Assembly (NCBI GenBank): GCA_022775045.1
Contig: JALFLB010000029.1
Location: 20,399-84,398, forward strand
Source of the DNA: Agathobacter sp.
GTDB lineage: Bacteria > Bacillota > Clostridia > Lachnospirales > Lachnospiraceae
Length of the DNA stretch: 64,000 bases
Reading direction: 5' to 3'
Below are positions 46,553 through 56,562 of the stretch, piece after piece. The notes beneath the pieces are model-generated. The model ran no database searches. It was not told where the DNA came from and saw nothing but the letters and a program-made list of their open reading frames with translations. Position 1 is the stretch's first letter. Each line of letters opens with the position of its first letter. A program made the translations under genes and the position numbers.

Positions 46553-48089
46553 TGTCTGCGCCTCCTTTTCTCAGGTTTGTCATAAGAAGACCAACCTCTT
46601 CTTTTGTTGTCGTGCGCGCATCCAAAATGCCATTCACTTTCCCCTCACACAGAACAAGAATACGATCAGACAAAGCAAGCAGTACATCCAGATCCTCGCC
46701 GACATAGACCACTGCCACACCACGTTTTTTCTGCTCATTAAGTAGTCGATAAATCGTATAGGAAGTATTGATATCCAATCCACGTACCGCATATGCCGTC
46801 ATCAGAACATTCGGTGCGTTTGCAATCTCACGGCCTACGAGAACTTTCTGTACATTACCTCCGGAAAGCTTACGCACCGGAGTATTGATTCCTGTTGTCA
46901 CGACTTCCAACTCTTCTCTTATCTTTTTTGCAAGATGCTTTGGTTCTTTCATGGAAAGAAACGGTGACCGGCCCTGCGAATAACTCCTAAGCAACATATT
47001 TTCTGTCATTCCCATAGATCCCACCAGTCCCATTCCGAGACGATCCTCCGGGACAAAAGATAATGCCACACCACACTCACGAATCTGTTTCGGAGTCTTC
47101 TCCAAAAGTTCTTCCGCCTCCATACCGGGTGCTGTATAACAGATACTGCTTCCTGATTGGGTCTTCTGCAAACCTGCCACTGCCTCAAGCAGTTCCTTCT
47201 GCCCGCACCCCGAAATTCCTGCAATTCCCAGTATTTCACCACTGTACGCTTCAAAATTCACATCATCCAGAACCAGTGCTCCATATTCATTTTCCACCGA
47301 CAGGTGCTTTACAGCAAGACGCAGCTGCCTGTCGGAAACAGTTGGACGCTCAATATCCAATTCTATCTTTTTGCCAACCATCATTTCTGTCAGTGAATTT
47401 TCGGTTGCATTCGCAGTATCCACCGTTCCAACAGAAACACCCTTCCTAAGAATTGCCACCCGATCAGACACACTCAGCACTTCGTTCAGCTTATGAGTAA
47501 TTATAATAACTGCTTTTCCATCTGCCTTCATATTGCGCATCACCGCAAAAAGTTTCTTTGTCTCCTGTGGTGTAAGCACTGCTGTCGGCTCATCCAAAAT
47601 AAGAATATCTGCGCCTCGATATAGCACCTTTACAATCTCAAGGGTCTGTTTCTCTGCAACCGACATATCATAGACTTTCTTATCCGGATGAACTTCAAAC
47701 CCATATTTATCACAAATGGATGTTATTTTTTCCTCCACCTGCTTTTGGGAAGCCTTTTCCTTCAGCCCAAGCATCACATTCTCCGTCGCAGAAAACACAT
47801 CTACCAATTTAAAATGCTGATGTACCATTCCAATTCCAAGTTCGAGAGCATCATGCGGAGAACGGATGGTGACCTCCTTTCCCTTAATGAGAATGTGACC
47901 GGAATCCGGAAAATAAATTCCTGAGAGCATATTCATCAGTGTGGTCTTACCACTTCCATTCTCTCCTAGAAGAGATAAAATTTCTCCATAACGTACCTCA
48001 AGATTTACCTTGTCATTGGCCACTGCTGTGCCAAAAGACTTAGAAACATCCCGCATCTCAATTGCCAGCTTTTGTTTTTCTACACTCAT
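46545..48089 (-). CDS. nupO: Nucleoside ABC transporter ATPase with two nucleotide-binding domains, NupO type
   Basis: A 514-residue fused ATPase. The first domain has Walker A GENGSGKTTLMN near residue 42 and Walker B ILILDEPTAVLTPQE. Its signature segment reads DMSVAEKQTLEI, a known divergence. The second domain has a degenerate Walker A GISGCGQKELLEAV, signature LSGGNVQKVLVGRE and Walker B-like VLMTAYAVRGLD. One consensus and one degenerate half is the rule for this importer class. Confidence 0.9.
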   Translation of the reverse strand: MSVEKQKLAIEMRDVSKSFGTAVANDKVNLEVRYGEILSLLGENGSGKTTLMNMLSGIYFPDSGHILIKGKEVTIRSPHDALELGIGMVHQHFKLVDVFSATENVMLGLKEKASQKQVEEKITSICDKYGFEVHPDKKVYDMSVAEKQTLEIVKVLYRGADILILDEPTAVLTPQETKKLFAVMRNMKADGKAVIIITHKLNEVLSVSDRVAILRKGVSVGTVDTANATENSLTEMMVGKKIELDIERPTVSDRQLRLAVKHLSVENEYGALVLDDVNFEAYSGEILGIAGISGCGQKELLEAVAGLQKTQSGSSICYTAPGMEAEELLEKTPKQIRECGVALSFVPEDRLGMGLVGSMGMTENMLLRSYSQGRSPFLSMKEPKHLAKKIREELEVVTTGINTPVRKLSGGNVQKVLVGREIANAPNVLMTAYAVRGLDINTSYTIYRLLNEQKKRGVAVVYVGEDLDVLLALSDRILVLCEGKVNGILDARTTTKEEVGLLMTNLRKGGADNE

Positions 48090-48185
48090 CTTTTATCCTT
48101 TCAAAGGCTTTATCCGCCCATAACCAATTTGAGAGCGCATGAAATCCACGCGCTCCCCTTATTTAGCGAATCTCTTAATGATATA

Positions 48186-49490
48186 TTAATCCACATTCAG
48201 CTCTGTAATTCCATCAATACGGATCTGGAAATACGGTGCCGAGCGAAGTGCCGACTCATCAAAATACTGATTGCCTGCATCGTCAGTTACCAATGCGGAC
48301 TTCTTCTCGCCCTGATATACCACCGTGTTGGTTGAGTAATCCATATAGGACAGATCAACTGTTGCCTCCTCCTCAGTAACAGGGTTGCCGTTTACCGTAA
48401 ACTTCGTAGTATCAAAGACATGCAAAGATCCATCCTTGAGAGCAGACTCAACCTCTGCAACCTTCTCTTGAGTTCCTTCTGCTACATTTGGTCCGAGCTC
48501 TGTGATCGCAACTGCACCATCATTGTATCCTTTGGACCAATCCTGCGGAATTGCCTCACCATCAAGCACAGCCTTGAACAATTCAGTATAGTACACCGAC
48601 CATACATTAGTTGCACTGGTCAGAGCTGCATCCGGTGCCACATCTAGCATACTCATATTATAACCTACCGAATAGACAACCTTTCCGTTCTGCCATGCCT
48701 TCTCAACCGTGTCCGGTGCCCCGGTAGAATCTGCATGCTGTCCGATGATTACACATCCACGTTTGATCAGATTATCTGCTGCAGCAGCTTCAGCCTCAAT
48801 ATCAAACCAGGAACTTGTATACTGTACATCCATTACGACATTAGGAAATACCGATTTTATGCCAAGGAAAAATGCAGTATATCCGGACACTACCTCCGCA
48901 TACGGATAAGCTCCGACATAACCAATCTTAACATTTCCATTCTCATCATATCCTTCTTCTGGAATTTCACCGTTTGCATCAAGCTCTGCCACCTTCATTC
49001 CGGCAACTACACCTGAGACATAACGGGATTCATAAACATTCGTAAATGCATTGTAAAAATTATCGCAACCTGAAATTGCTGCAAAATCACCTGTCATGGA
49101 AACAAAATTCACATCCGGAAACTCCTCTGCAGCTTCCACCATATAATCCTGATGTCCATAGCTGTTGGAAATTACCAGATTACAACCATCCGCAACGAGT
49201 GCCTTTGCTGCATCAAAACAATCTTCGGATTCCTCTACACGCTCTTTCCACTCAATATTGTCCTTCGAGATTCCAAGACTCTCTGCCGCCGCATTGATTC
49301 CATCAATATGTGCCTTCGTATAAGTCTCAGTCTCATCTCCAATCATAATGACACCGATTTTCAAATCCGATGCAGCTGTTGCACTGCCACCTTGTGTATT
49401 CTGTTCGGTCATCTTTCCAGAACCACAGCCTGCAAGCATGGAAATTGCGAGTCCGGCTGTAAGCAAAACACTCAAAATCTTCTTTTTCAT
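48186..49490 (-). CDS. BMP-family nucleoside-binding lipoprotein
   Basis: Extracellular solute-binding lipoprotein of 434 residues. The signal peptide ends in a lipobox (SMLAGCG, lipidated Cys22). The BMP/PnrA-like fold follows: KIGVIMIGDETETYTKAHID, then GCDNFYNAFTNVYES and IIGQHADSTGAP. PnrA and NupN relatives bind purine nucleosides. It starts the nupOPQ-type operon; the promoter lies at 49526-49554. Ligand is inferred, not shown. Confidence 0.88.
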   Translation of the reverse strand: MKKKILSVLLTAGLAISMLAGCGSGKMTEQNTQGGSATAASDLKIGVIMIGDETETYTKAHIDGINAAAESLGISKDNIEWKERVEESEDCFDAAKALVADGCNLVISNSYGHQDYMVEAAEEFPDVNFVSMTGDFAAISGCDNFYNAFTNVYESRYVSGVVAGMKVAELDANGEIPEEGYDENGNVKIGYVGAYPYAEVVSGYTAFFLGIKSVFPNVVMDVQYTSSWFDIEAEAAAADNLIKRGCVIIGQHADSTGAPDTVEKAWQNGKVVYSVGYNMSMLDVAPDAALTSATNVWSVYYTELFKAVLDGEAIPQDWSKGYNDGAVAITELGPNVAEGTQEKVAEVESALKDGSLHVFDTTKFTVNGNPVTEEEATVDLSYMDYSTNTVVYQGEKKSALVTDDAGNQYFDESALRSAPYFQIRIDGITELNVD

Positions 49491-49525
49491 TTTTTCTCCT
49501 CCTGTTCATTGTTCAAGATAAATCA

Positions 49526-49554
49526 AAAGTACCACACCACTTTTTAACCGTCAA
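49526..49554 (-). promoter_or_regulatory. Promoter for the nucleoside transporter operon
   Basis: TTGACG (49549-49554), a 17-base spacer and TACTTT (49526-49531), about 35 bases before the lipoprotein start. The leader is too short for a purine riboswitch. Confidence 0.6.
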
Positions 49555-49649
49555 TCCAATATTTCTCCCAAACGACAAATTTCGTCATAATGCCGCTTTT
49601 TTATTAGTCTGACTTATAAATCATTTTAATATATCTAATTATTATCGGT

Positions 49650-50525
49650 TCAGACTACATGACGGTGTGTAAATAAATGTTCTTCACAATATTCCCTATT
49701 CCCAATACACTTACTGCAATAGCGAAAGGACAATTCCGGATTCGTCAACTCTGTTCTACCACAGATTGCACACTTATGCTTAGAAATCCCTGACCCTGGT
49801 CTTGGCTCAGAAAACTGTGCACGGAACTGCTTCTGCCGCTTCTTTTGTTTTCTGGAAATATGGATGCTCGCAAACCAGAAAAACAAAAACATATTGACAA
49901 CTGCAACAATCATATCCGTACAGCTTACCAGACCGTACACAACTCCAAGTCCTGCTCCCACAGTAGAAATATAAAACGCGAATATCCGAACAACCTGGTA
50001 TCCAAGATAAGCAAGCTCAAATACCAGCATCCATTTCATTTTGATTGGAAGGATAAAATACAAACGCACCTCTCCCTCCGGCATACAAAGCGCAAGTGCC
50101 CAAAGAATTGAAATCAAAATATAGTATAGACTCAGAGAAACCGACATTCCCGTTCCTGTCGCAATCAGACTGATTACATAAACCAAAATTCCCGCAATAT
50201 CACTGAGCACAATTCCGCCAATCAAAAATACATTCATCCGGAAAGTACCCAGAAAAGATTCCAGCGAACTTCCCCATGAAAGCACACACACAAGAAACAG
50301 GATTCCAAAAATATCCAATGATGTGGCTGGTATAAACACCCAGGTAACAAGCCTCCATATCTGTCCATGTAAAATTCCACTGACCGAAAAACTCAGATAA
50401 GATAACAGCGTTGGAAACGCCAGTTCCAACAAAAATCCCGTCACAATTGCAACAATAAAGTAGCGGCTCAGATTTGGCACTGCATAACGTCCAAGCTTCT
50501 TTTCTAATTTATCCATCCAGTTCAT
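49650..50525 (-). CDS. Rhomboid-fold membrane protein without protease residues, with C-terminal zinc ribbon
   Basis: A 291-residue membrane protein with about six helices. The first loop contains HGQIWRLVTWVF and the region after helix 2 contains GSSLESFLGTFRMN, both characteristic of the rhomboid/derlin fold. No GxSG serine motif is seen in the expected fourth helix (the segment reads GMSVSLSLYYILIS), so protease activity is unlikely. The C-terminus carries CAICGR, YCSKC and YCEEH, a likely zinc ribbon. It has its own promoter. Function unknown; a client-binding or membrane quality-control role is speculation. Confidence 0.65.
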   Translation of the reverse strand: MNWMDKLEKKLGRYAVPNLSRYFIVAIVTGFLLELAFPTLLSYLSFSVSGILHGQIWRLVTWVFIPATSLDIFGILFLVCVLSWGSSLESFLGTFRMNVFLIGGIVLSDIAGILVYVISLIATGTGMSVSLSLYYILISILWALALCMPEGEVRLYFILPIKMKWMLVFELAYLGYQVVRIFAFYISTVGAGLGVVYGLVSCTDMIVAVVNMFLFFWFASIHISRKQKKRQKQFRAQFSEPRPGSGISKHKCAICGRTELTNPELSFRYCSKCIGNREYCEEHLFTHRHVV

Positions 50526-50562
50526 AATGTTCGTCTCCCGTTTTGATCAATTGATAAGAGAC

Positions 50563-50592
50563 ATTATACTTTTTCCGAATCCTTCTTGTCAA
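50563..50592 (-). promoter_or_regulatory. Promoter for the rhomboid-like gene
   Basis: Perfect TTGACA (50587-50592), an 18-base spacer and perfect TATAAT (50563-50568). A 10-base palindrome ATCAATTGAT (50546-50555) lies just downstream. Confidence 0.75.
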
Positions 50593-50644
50593 CGTAGCAT
50601 AAGATTCTTACAAAATTTTTATAATTTCTTTATCTTTTCGTACA

Positions 50645-50673
50645 TTGTTTTTTGTCCCTCCGTGTCGTATAAT
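50645..50673 (+). promoter_or_regulatory. Promoter for the activase-like gene
   Basis: TTGTTT (50645-50650), a 17-base spacer and perfect TATAAT (50668-50673). The leader to the ATG is about 55 bases and has GGAGG before the start. Confidence 0.7.
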
Positions 50674-50735
50674 GTTGTATGTTTATGAGCAGAGTTATTA
50701 CTTATTTTATATAGAAATAGACGGAGGTTATTTTT

Positions 50736-53700
50736 ATGGAAAACAGATCCCTACATAAACTTGGCATTGACATTGGCTCAACCACGGTCAAAATTGCGGT
50801 ACTGGACGAACAGAACAACCTGCTTTTTTCCGATTACGAGCGCCACTTTGCCAACATTCAGGAGACCCTTGCGACACTTATCCAGAAGGCTTATGACCAG
50901 CTGGGTGAACTTTCCGTTGCTCCGATGATTACCGGTTCCGGCGGACTGACGCTGGCCAAGCATCTCGAGGTTCCGTTTGTCCAGGAGGTAATCTCTGTGT
51001 CCACAGCACTCCAGCACTATGCTCCTCAGACAGATGTCGCCATCGAACTGGGCGGCGAGGATGCCAAGATCATCTACTTTGAGGGTGGGAACGTCGAACA
51101 GAGAATGAACGGCATCTGTGCGGGCGGTACCGGTTCCTTTATCGACCAGATGGCTTCACTCATCCAGACAGATGCTTCGGGTCTGAATGAATATGCCAAG
51201 AGCTACAAGGCAATCTATCCCATCGCTGCACGATGCGGTGTATTTGCCAAGACCGATATCCAGCCTCTGATCAACGAGGGAGCAACACGCGAGGATTTAT
51301 CCGCCTCCATTTTTCAGGCGGTTGTAAACCAGACGATTAGTGGTCTTGCCTGCGGGAAACCTATCCGCGGTCATGTTGCTTTTCTCGGTGGCCCACTCCA
51401 CTTCTTATCGGAGCTTAAAGCGGCCTTTATCCGCACTTTAGGATTAGATGACGAGCATGCCATCACACCAGACAATTCCCACCTGTTTGCTGCAATTGGC
51501 TCCGCTCTCAACTATAAAGAAGATTCTGTAACGACCCTGGGCACACTGCTTTCCATGCTTTCCTCTGGTATCAAGATGGAATTTGAGGTTGCCCGTCTTG
51601 ACCCGCTTTTTGCCAATCAGACGGAATATGATGATTTTACCAATCGTCACGGCAACAACCATGTAAAGACGGCAGACTTAAAGTCTTATAAAGGAGACTG
51701 CTACTTGGGAATCGATGCCGGCTCCACAACAACAAAGATTGCATTGGTCAGTGAAGATGGTGACCTTCTTTATTCTTTCTATGACAACAATAACGGAAGT
51801 CCTCTTGCCACCGCAATCCGTTCCATTCAGGAAATTTATTCCATTCTCCCGGAGACGGCACACATCGTTCACTCCTGCTCCACCGGATACGGTGAGGCAC
51901 TCTTAAAGGCTGCATTAATGCTCGATGAGGGCGAAGTCGAAACCGTTGCCCACTACTATGCCGCTGCTTTCTTCGACCCAAAAGTTGACTGCATCTTAGA
52001 TATCGGCGGGCAAGATATGAAGTGCATTAAGATTAAGAACCAGACGGTAGACAGCGTCCAGTTAAACGAGGCCTGCTCCTCCGGCTGCGGTTCTTTCATC
52101 GAGACATTTGCCAAATCCTTGAATTTCAGCGTTCAGGACTTTGCAAAGGAAGCTCTTTTTGCCAAAAACCCGATTGACCTGGGAACCCGCTGTACTGTAT
52201 TTATGAATTCCAAGGTAAAGCAGGCACAGAAGGAGGGTGCCTCCGTTGCCGATATCTCTGCCGGACTTGCCTACTCAGTTATTAAAAATGCTCTGTTTAA
52301 AGTAATCAAGCTCTCAGACGCTAAGGATCTCGGCGAGAATATTGTTGTACAAGGTGGTACTTTCTACAATGATGCCGTTCTTCGAAGCTTCGAAAAAATT
52401 GCAGGCGTACACGCTACCCGCCCGGACATTGCCGGAATCATGGGGGCATTCGGTGCTGCATTGATTGCGCGTGAGCGCCATGAATCCGGTTATCAGACAA
52501 CGATGCTGTCCATCGAACAGATCAATGAACTGACCTATACCACCAAGCTTGCCCGCTGTCAGGGATGTACAAACCACTGTCTGCTCACGATCAACAAATT
52601 TTCTGACAACCGCCAGTACATTACCGGCAACCGCTGTGAGCGCGGACTTGGCAAAGAAAAAAATAAAGCAAACATTCCAAACTTATTTGAGTACAAGAAC
52701 CAACGCCTGTTCGACTACGAGCCGCTCTCTGCAAAGGAAGCAACCCGTGGAACCGTCGGTATTCCGCGCGTTCTCAATATGTACGAAAATTATCCATTCT
52801 GGGCAACTTTCTTTAAGAAGCTCGGTTTCCGCGTTGTTCTCTCACCACAGTCCACACGCAAAATTTACGAACTTGGAATCGACTCCATTCCAAGTGAATC
52901 CGAGTGCTACCCAGCCAAACTGGCTCACGGTCATATTGCATGGCTGATCCATCAGAATGTTGACTTTATTTTCTATCCGGCGATTCCTTATGAGCGGAAC
53001 GAATTTCCGGATGCCAACAACCATTACAACTGCCCGATTGTTACTTCTTACTCGGAAAACATCAAGAATAATGTCGATGAAATCACAAGTGGACAGATGC
53101 GTTTCTTAAATCCATTTATGGCATTTACCAACGAGGAAACGCTTTCCCAGCAGCTGGTGATCTGCTTTAAAGATGAGTTCGGCATCCCTGAATCTGAAGT
53201 CAGAGATGCTGTATCGGAAGGCTGGAAGGAACTGGAGGTTACCCGCCTTGAAATGCAGCATAAGGGTGAGGAAGTCTTACAATACATGGAGGAACACCAC
53301 TGCCGTGGTATCGTTCTCGCCGGCCGTCCTTACCATGTAGACCCTGAAATTAACCACGGAATTCCTGAACTAATTAACTCCTACGGCATCTGTGTGCTGA
53401 CGGAGGACTCCATCTCCCATCTTGGCAATCTGGAACGTCCACTCATCGTCATGGACCAGTGGATGTACCACAGCCGCCTGTACTCGGCGGCCAACTACGT
53501 CAAGACAAGAGACGATCTGGACTTGATTCAGCTCAACTCCTTTGGATGCGGACTCGATGCAGTCACAACCGACTGTGTCAGCGATATTCTCACCGGTTCC
53601 GGCAAGATTTACACCTGCCTCAAGATTGATGAAGTCAACAATTTGGGGGCAGCTCGTATCCGTATCCGTTCTCTTTTGTCTGCCATCCGGGTCAAGGAGA

Positions 53701-54986
53701 AAAAGCAGGAGAAGCGCACCATCCACCCAGCCAATTATGAACGTGTGATATTTACGGAAGAGATGCGCAAAAATTACACGATCATCTGTCCGCAGATGTC
53801 ACCGATTCACTTTGATCTGTTGCTACCGGCGTTCCGCGCCGCCGGTTACAATCTGGTGATTCCGGATATCCCGGCACGGGAGTGTGTGGATGTCGGGCTT
53901 AAGTTTGTTAACAACGATGCCTGCTACCCGTCCCTGATCGTCATCGGGCAGATTATGAGCGCTGTTATGTCCGGCGATTACGATATGACTAAGACTGCTA
54001 TCCTGATTTCCCAGACCGGCGGTGGCTGTCGTGCCACCAACTACATCGGATTTATCCGCCGTGCCCTGATCAAGGCTGGCTACCCGGATGTTCCGGTTAT
54101 TTCCATTAACATGGTGGGACTTGAGAAGAATCCCGGCTTTAAGTTTACGCCGAGCCTGATTCAGCATGGTCTCTATGCTCTGGAATTTGGTGATATTTTC
54201 ATGCGCTGTCTCTACCGGGTTCGTCCTTATGAAGCAGTTCCGGGTTCTGCCAATGCATTGCATGAGAAATGGAAAAAACGTGTGATTGAATTCTTAGGAA
54301 CCAGCAATATTCTGTCACACCGCAAATATAAAAAGATGTGCCGCCAGATTATCCGCGACTTCGACAACCTGCCGATGACTGACGAGAAAAAGCCGCGTGT
54401 CGGCGTTGTTGGAGAAATCTTAGTCAAGTTTCTTCCGGCTGCCAATAACTACATTGTTGACCTTTTAGAATCCGAAGGTGCGGAAGCTGTTGTACCGGAT
54501 CTGACCGACTTCCTGCTGTACTGCTGCTACAACCAGAACTTTAAGGCAGACCATCTGGGAGCCACAGAGAAATCCAGACGCATGAATAACCTGCTGATTC
54601 GCTTCTTCGAGTGGCTCAGAAAGGACGCAAGGGATGAGCTGGTCAAGAGTAAGCACTTTGAGCCAACTGCCTATATCCAGGATCTGGCTAAACAGGCAGA
54701 ACACATTGTCTCCTGCGGTAACCAGACAGGTGAAGGCTGGTTCTTAACCGGCGAGATGCTGGAGCTGATCAACCAGGGAGCTACAAATATTGTCTGTGCT
54801 CAGCCGTTTGCCTGCCTGCCAAACCACATCGTGGGTAAGGGTGTTATCAAGGAAATCCGCCACGAGTATCCGGGTGCCAACATTGTAGCCATCGACTATG
54901 ATCCTGGCGCTTCGGAGGTAAACCAGCTGAACCGTATCAAGCTAATGCTCTCAACAGCACAGAAGAATCTGAAGAATTCTAATTAA
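50736..54986 (+). CDS. Giant 2-hydroxyacyl-CoA dehydratase activase-like protein
   Basis: A 1416-residue fusion. Residues 1-290 and about 320-590 are two BadF/HgdC-type ASKHA ATPase domains ([10 protein letters not shown] near 10 and [10 protein letters not shown] near 325). Each has the cysteine pair that holds a [4Fe-4S] cluster (CAGGTGSF with [15 protein letters not shown] with GTRCTVF). A cysteine group CQGCTNHC lies near 610, followed by a DUF2229-like domain ([14 protein letters not shown] near 720). The C-terminal 400 residues resemble a dehydratase subunit, with ACYPS near 1060 and GGGCRATNY near 1095. Activases of this type pass electrons to radical dehydratases at the cost of ATP. 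Such long fusions are widespread in Clostridia but their substrate is unknown. Confidence 0.85.
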   Translation: MENRSLHKLGIDIGSTTVKIAVLDEQNNLLFSDYERHFANIQETLATLIQKAYDQLGELSVAPMITGSGGLTLAKHLEVPFVQEVISVSTALQHYAPQTDVAIELGGEDAKIIYFEGGNVEQRMNGICAGGTGSFIDQMASLIQTDASGLNEYAKSYKAIYPIAARCGVFAKTDIQPLINEGATREDLSASIFQAVVNQTISGLACGKPIRGHVAFLGGPLHFLSELKAAFIRTLGLDDEHAITPDNSHLFAAIGSALNYKEDSVTTLGTLLSMLSSGIKMEFEVARLDPLFANQTEYDDFTNRHGNNHVKTADLKSYKGDCYLGIDAGSTTTKIALVSEDGDLLYSFYDNNNGSPLATAIRSIQEIYSILPETAHIVHSCSTGYGEALLKAALMLDEGEVETVAHYYAAAFFDPKVDCILDIGGQDMKCIKIKNQTVDSVQLNEACSSGCGSFIETFAKSLNFSVQDFAKEALFAKNPIDLGTRCTVFMNSKVKQAQKEGASVADISAGLAYSVIKNALFKVIKLSDAKDLGENIVVQGGTFYNDAVLRSFEKIAGVHATRPDIAGIMGAFGAALIARERHESGYQTTMLSIEQINELTYTTKLARCQGCTNHCLLTINKFSDNRQYITGNRCERGLGKEKNKANIPNLFEYKNQRLFDYEPLSAKEATRGTVGIPRVLNMYENYPFWATFFKKLGFRVVLSPQSTRKIYELGIDSIPSESECYPAKLAHGHIAWLIHQNVDFIFYPAIPYERNEFPDANNHYNCPIVTSYSENIKNNVDEITSGQMRFLNPFMAFTNEETLSQQLVICFKDEFGIPESEVRDAVSEGWKELEVTRLEMQHKGEEVLQYMEEHHCRGIVLAGRPYHVDPEINHGIPELINSYGICVLTEDSISHLGNLERPLIVMDQWMYHSRLYSAANYVKTRDDLDLIQLNSFGCGLDAVTTDCVSDILTGSGKIYTCLKIDEVNNLGAARIRIRSLLSAIRVKEKKQEKRTIHPANYERVIFTEEMRKNYTIICPQMSPIHFDLLLPAFRAAGYNLVIPDIPARECVDVGLKFVNNDACYPSLIVIGQIMSAVMSGDYDMTKTAILISQTGGGCRATNYIGFIRRALIKAGYPDVPVISINMVGLEKNPGFKFTPSLIQHGLYALEFGDIFMRCLYRVRPYEAVPGSANALHEKWKKRVIEFLGTSNILSHRKYKKMCRQIIRDFDNLPMTDEKKPRVGVVGEILVKFLPAANNYIVDLLESEGAEAVVPDLTDFLLYCCYNQNFKADHLGATEKSRRMNNLLIRFFEWLRKDARDELVKSKHFEPTAYIQDLAKQAEHIVSCGNQTGEGWFLTGEMLELINQGATNIVCAQPFACLPNHIVGKGVIKEIRHEYPGANIVAIDYDPGASEVNQLNRIKLMLSTAQKNLKNSN

Positions 54987-54993
54987 TGTTACT

Positions 54994-55030
54994 AAAAATG
55001 GGCAGCCAGATAAATCCAATATCTGGCTGC
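54994..55030. terminator. Bidirectional terminator between convergent genes
   Basis: A perfect 11-bp stem GCAGCCAGATA / TATCTGGCTGC with a 7-base loop. On minus it is followed by CCCATTTTTA; on plus no T run follows. It separates the activase gene from the gene at 55048. Confidence 0.7.
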
Positions 55031-55047
55031 TGATAAACAATAATATC

Positions 55048-55836
55048 CTATTTTTTCATAACACCTTTACTTTCAAGCAAAGAAATTACATCTTCTCTGC
55101 TTCCCTCAATATATGCATCATCATGGAAAATCAAGAATGTCTTTTTCCTTTTATCCTGAATTCTTACATAAATAGCATTATTTTTCTCTATGTACTCCTC
55201 CATAGCCGTATATGGATAATGGTCTTCATGATAATTGCCATCCCCCACATTACTGACTTTTACATACTCATCCAAAAATACTGCTTCACGGGGATATTTC
55301 ATTCCCGAATTTTTACATTTTCTTCGCGCCATAATTCTATTGAAGAAAACAGCAATAGGTGGAAGCATTAATCTTCCCCCTCTTTTCATCATGAAAACGC
55401 CAACGTATAAAAAAGACAGTCGAAATATCACATTTCCAATGGTAAACCTGTTTTGCTGCCCGACAAACACCCAATCCTGTTGAGAAAATACAGTACGATT
55501 CTTTATCACAACACATTTACTGTCTTCCGAAAGCCAGTTGCTCCTCGTCAAACAGGTAATATGCTCGGTGCGAATATCATCCATCAGCTTCCAGTAAATA
55601 TCCCGGTTCGTATGATGATAGGTAAAACCACATTTTTCCTGCACGCGCTTTGACTTTTCATTTCCTTCAAAATAGCCACACCAAATCTTCTCCAAGTGCA
55701 AATCCTCAAAGCCATGGCGAAGCAGTTCCTCTACCGCTTCCGGAATGAGTCCCTGTCCCCAGAATGGCATGCCAATCCAATAACCGATTTCGCCTTCCGT
55801 ATCCGGCAAATCAAGGTTACTATCTTTTCCAATCAT
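55048..55836 (-). CDS. Chimeric open frame: acetyltransferase remnant joined to a YcxB-like C-terminal protein
   Basis: A continuous 262-residue frame made of two unrelated parts. Residues 1-105 are the C-terminal half of a RimJ/RimL-type GNAT (GYWIGMPFWGQGLIPEAVEE, then NEKSKRVQEKCGF). Residues about 110-262 contain a hydrophobic stretch (VIFRLSFLYVGVFMM) and an ending like YcxB-domain proteins (VFLDEYVKVSN, then YEEYI-type AMEEYIEKNNAIYVRI). The second part may be the only expressed piece, for example from a GTG at 55509, although the ribosome site there is weak. No function can be assigned. Confidence 0.5.
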   Translation of the reverse strand: MIGKDSNLDLPDTEGEIGYWIGMPFWGQGLIPEAVEELLRHGFEDLHLEKIWCGYFEGNEKSKRVQEKCGFTYHHTNRDIYWKLMDDIRTEHITCLTRSNWLSEDSKCVVIKNRTVFSQQDWVFVGQQNRFTIGNVIFRLSFLYVGVFMMKRGGRLMLPPIAVFFNRIMARRKCKNSGMKYPREAVFLDEYVKVSNVGDGNYHEDHYPYTAMEEYIEKNNAIYVRIQDKRKKTFLIFHDDAYIEGSREDVISLLESKGVMKK

Positions 55837-55888
55837 CAGACCGATACTGCCAGGGACGCAAAACTAATCGTTCTGTTGTTAATTCCAT
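55522..55888 (-). pseudogene. GNAT acetyltransferase with an internal deletion
   Basis: An ATG at 55888 with AGGAG seven bases upstream opens MELTTERLVLRPW, the standard GNAT N-terminus. It then joins directly, in a different frame, to GSIGLMIGKDSN, which belongs about 65-80 residues later in this family. The frame opened at 55888 stops after 22 codons. The remainder continues in the other frame inside the feature at 55048-55836. Deletion with frameshift is the simplest reading. Confidence 0.7.
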
Positions 55889-55903
55889 TTCCTAACTCCT
55901 CGA

Positions 55904-56443
55904 TTACTTTTCCTGCAGATAATGTGCTCTCTCTCCACCGATGTATTTGAGCCTCGTCCTGGCACATACTACATGAGCATTTCCAAGCTTATCCGTTGTC
56001 AGCCGAAGTGGAACCGCCACATCCTTAAGATGCATTCCGATCAGCGTATCCCCTATATCAATTCCTCCATCTGCTTTTATATGCTCAACGGCAACAGGTG
56101 CATTTAAAAATTTGTATGCCATGGTTGCAAACGAACCGCCTGCCTTCGGCTGTGGAACCACATTTACCATGTCGTACCCTCTTGCAACCGCAATTTCTTC
56201 CTCAAGAATTAATGCCCGATTTAAGTGTTCACAACACTGAGCTGCCAGATAGATGCCCTCTTCCTTTACAGCCTGATAGATTCCCTGAAACAAATCCTCT
56301 GCAATTTCCGGCTTTGAATCTGTGCCAATCTGACTTCCATATACTTCACTGGTAGAACAGCCTACCACAAGCAGCTGCCCCTTTTTCATCTGTGCTTTCT
56401 CAATAAATTCCTTTGTAAGTTCATATGCATCTTCTCTAATCAT
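55904..56443 (-). CDS. DUF436/TIGR01440 family protein (YwlG type)
   Basis: A 179-residue conserved Firmicute protein of unknown function. Family segments are GQLLVVGCSTSEVYG near residue 20, AAQCCEHLNRALILEEE near residue 80 and GTFATMAY-type GGSFATMAYKFL near residue 105. A promoter lies upstream at 56523-56552. It is followed after 15 bases by the broken acetyltransferase gene. Confidence 0.85.
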   Translation of the reverse strand: MIREDAYELTKEFIEKAQMKKGQLLVVGCSTSEVYGSQIGTDSKPEIAEDLFQGIYQAVKEEGIYLAAQCCEHLNRALILEEEIAVARGYDMVNVVPQPKAGGSFATMAYKFLNAPVAVEHIKADGGIDIGDTLIGMHLKDVAVPLRLTTDKLGNAHVVCARTRLKYIGGERAHYLQEK

Positions 56444-56522
56444 CTCGTCAAGTCACCTCATACTTATTATTTGCTTATTCACTTATTTTCTTTTAATGAA
56501 AAGTTTAATTACATCATCAAGA

Positions 56523-56552
56523 ATAATACTACAGAGTCTCCATTCTTTTCAA
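56523..56552 (-). promoter_or_regulatory. Promoter for the DUF436 gene
   Basis: TTGAAA (56547-56552), an 18-base spacer and TATTAT (56523-56528), about 75 bases before the start codon. Confidence 0.55.
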
Positions 56553-56562
56553 GTCAATTCCA

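Noticed and set aside
46545..48089. Degenerate second Walker A of the nucleoside ABC ATPase as a defect
   Set aside because: One consensus and one degenerate half is normal for the BMP-type nucleoside importer ATPases.
49491..49525. Possible purine riboswitch before the nucleoside transporter
   Set aside because: The promoter at 49526-49554 leaves only about 30 bases of leader, far too short for the known class.
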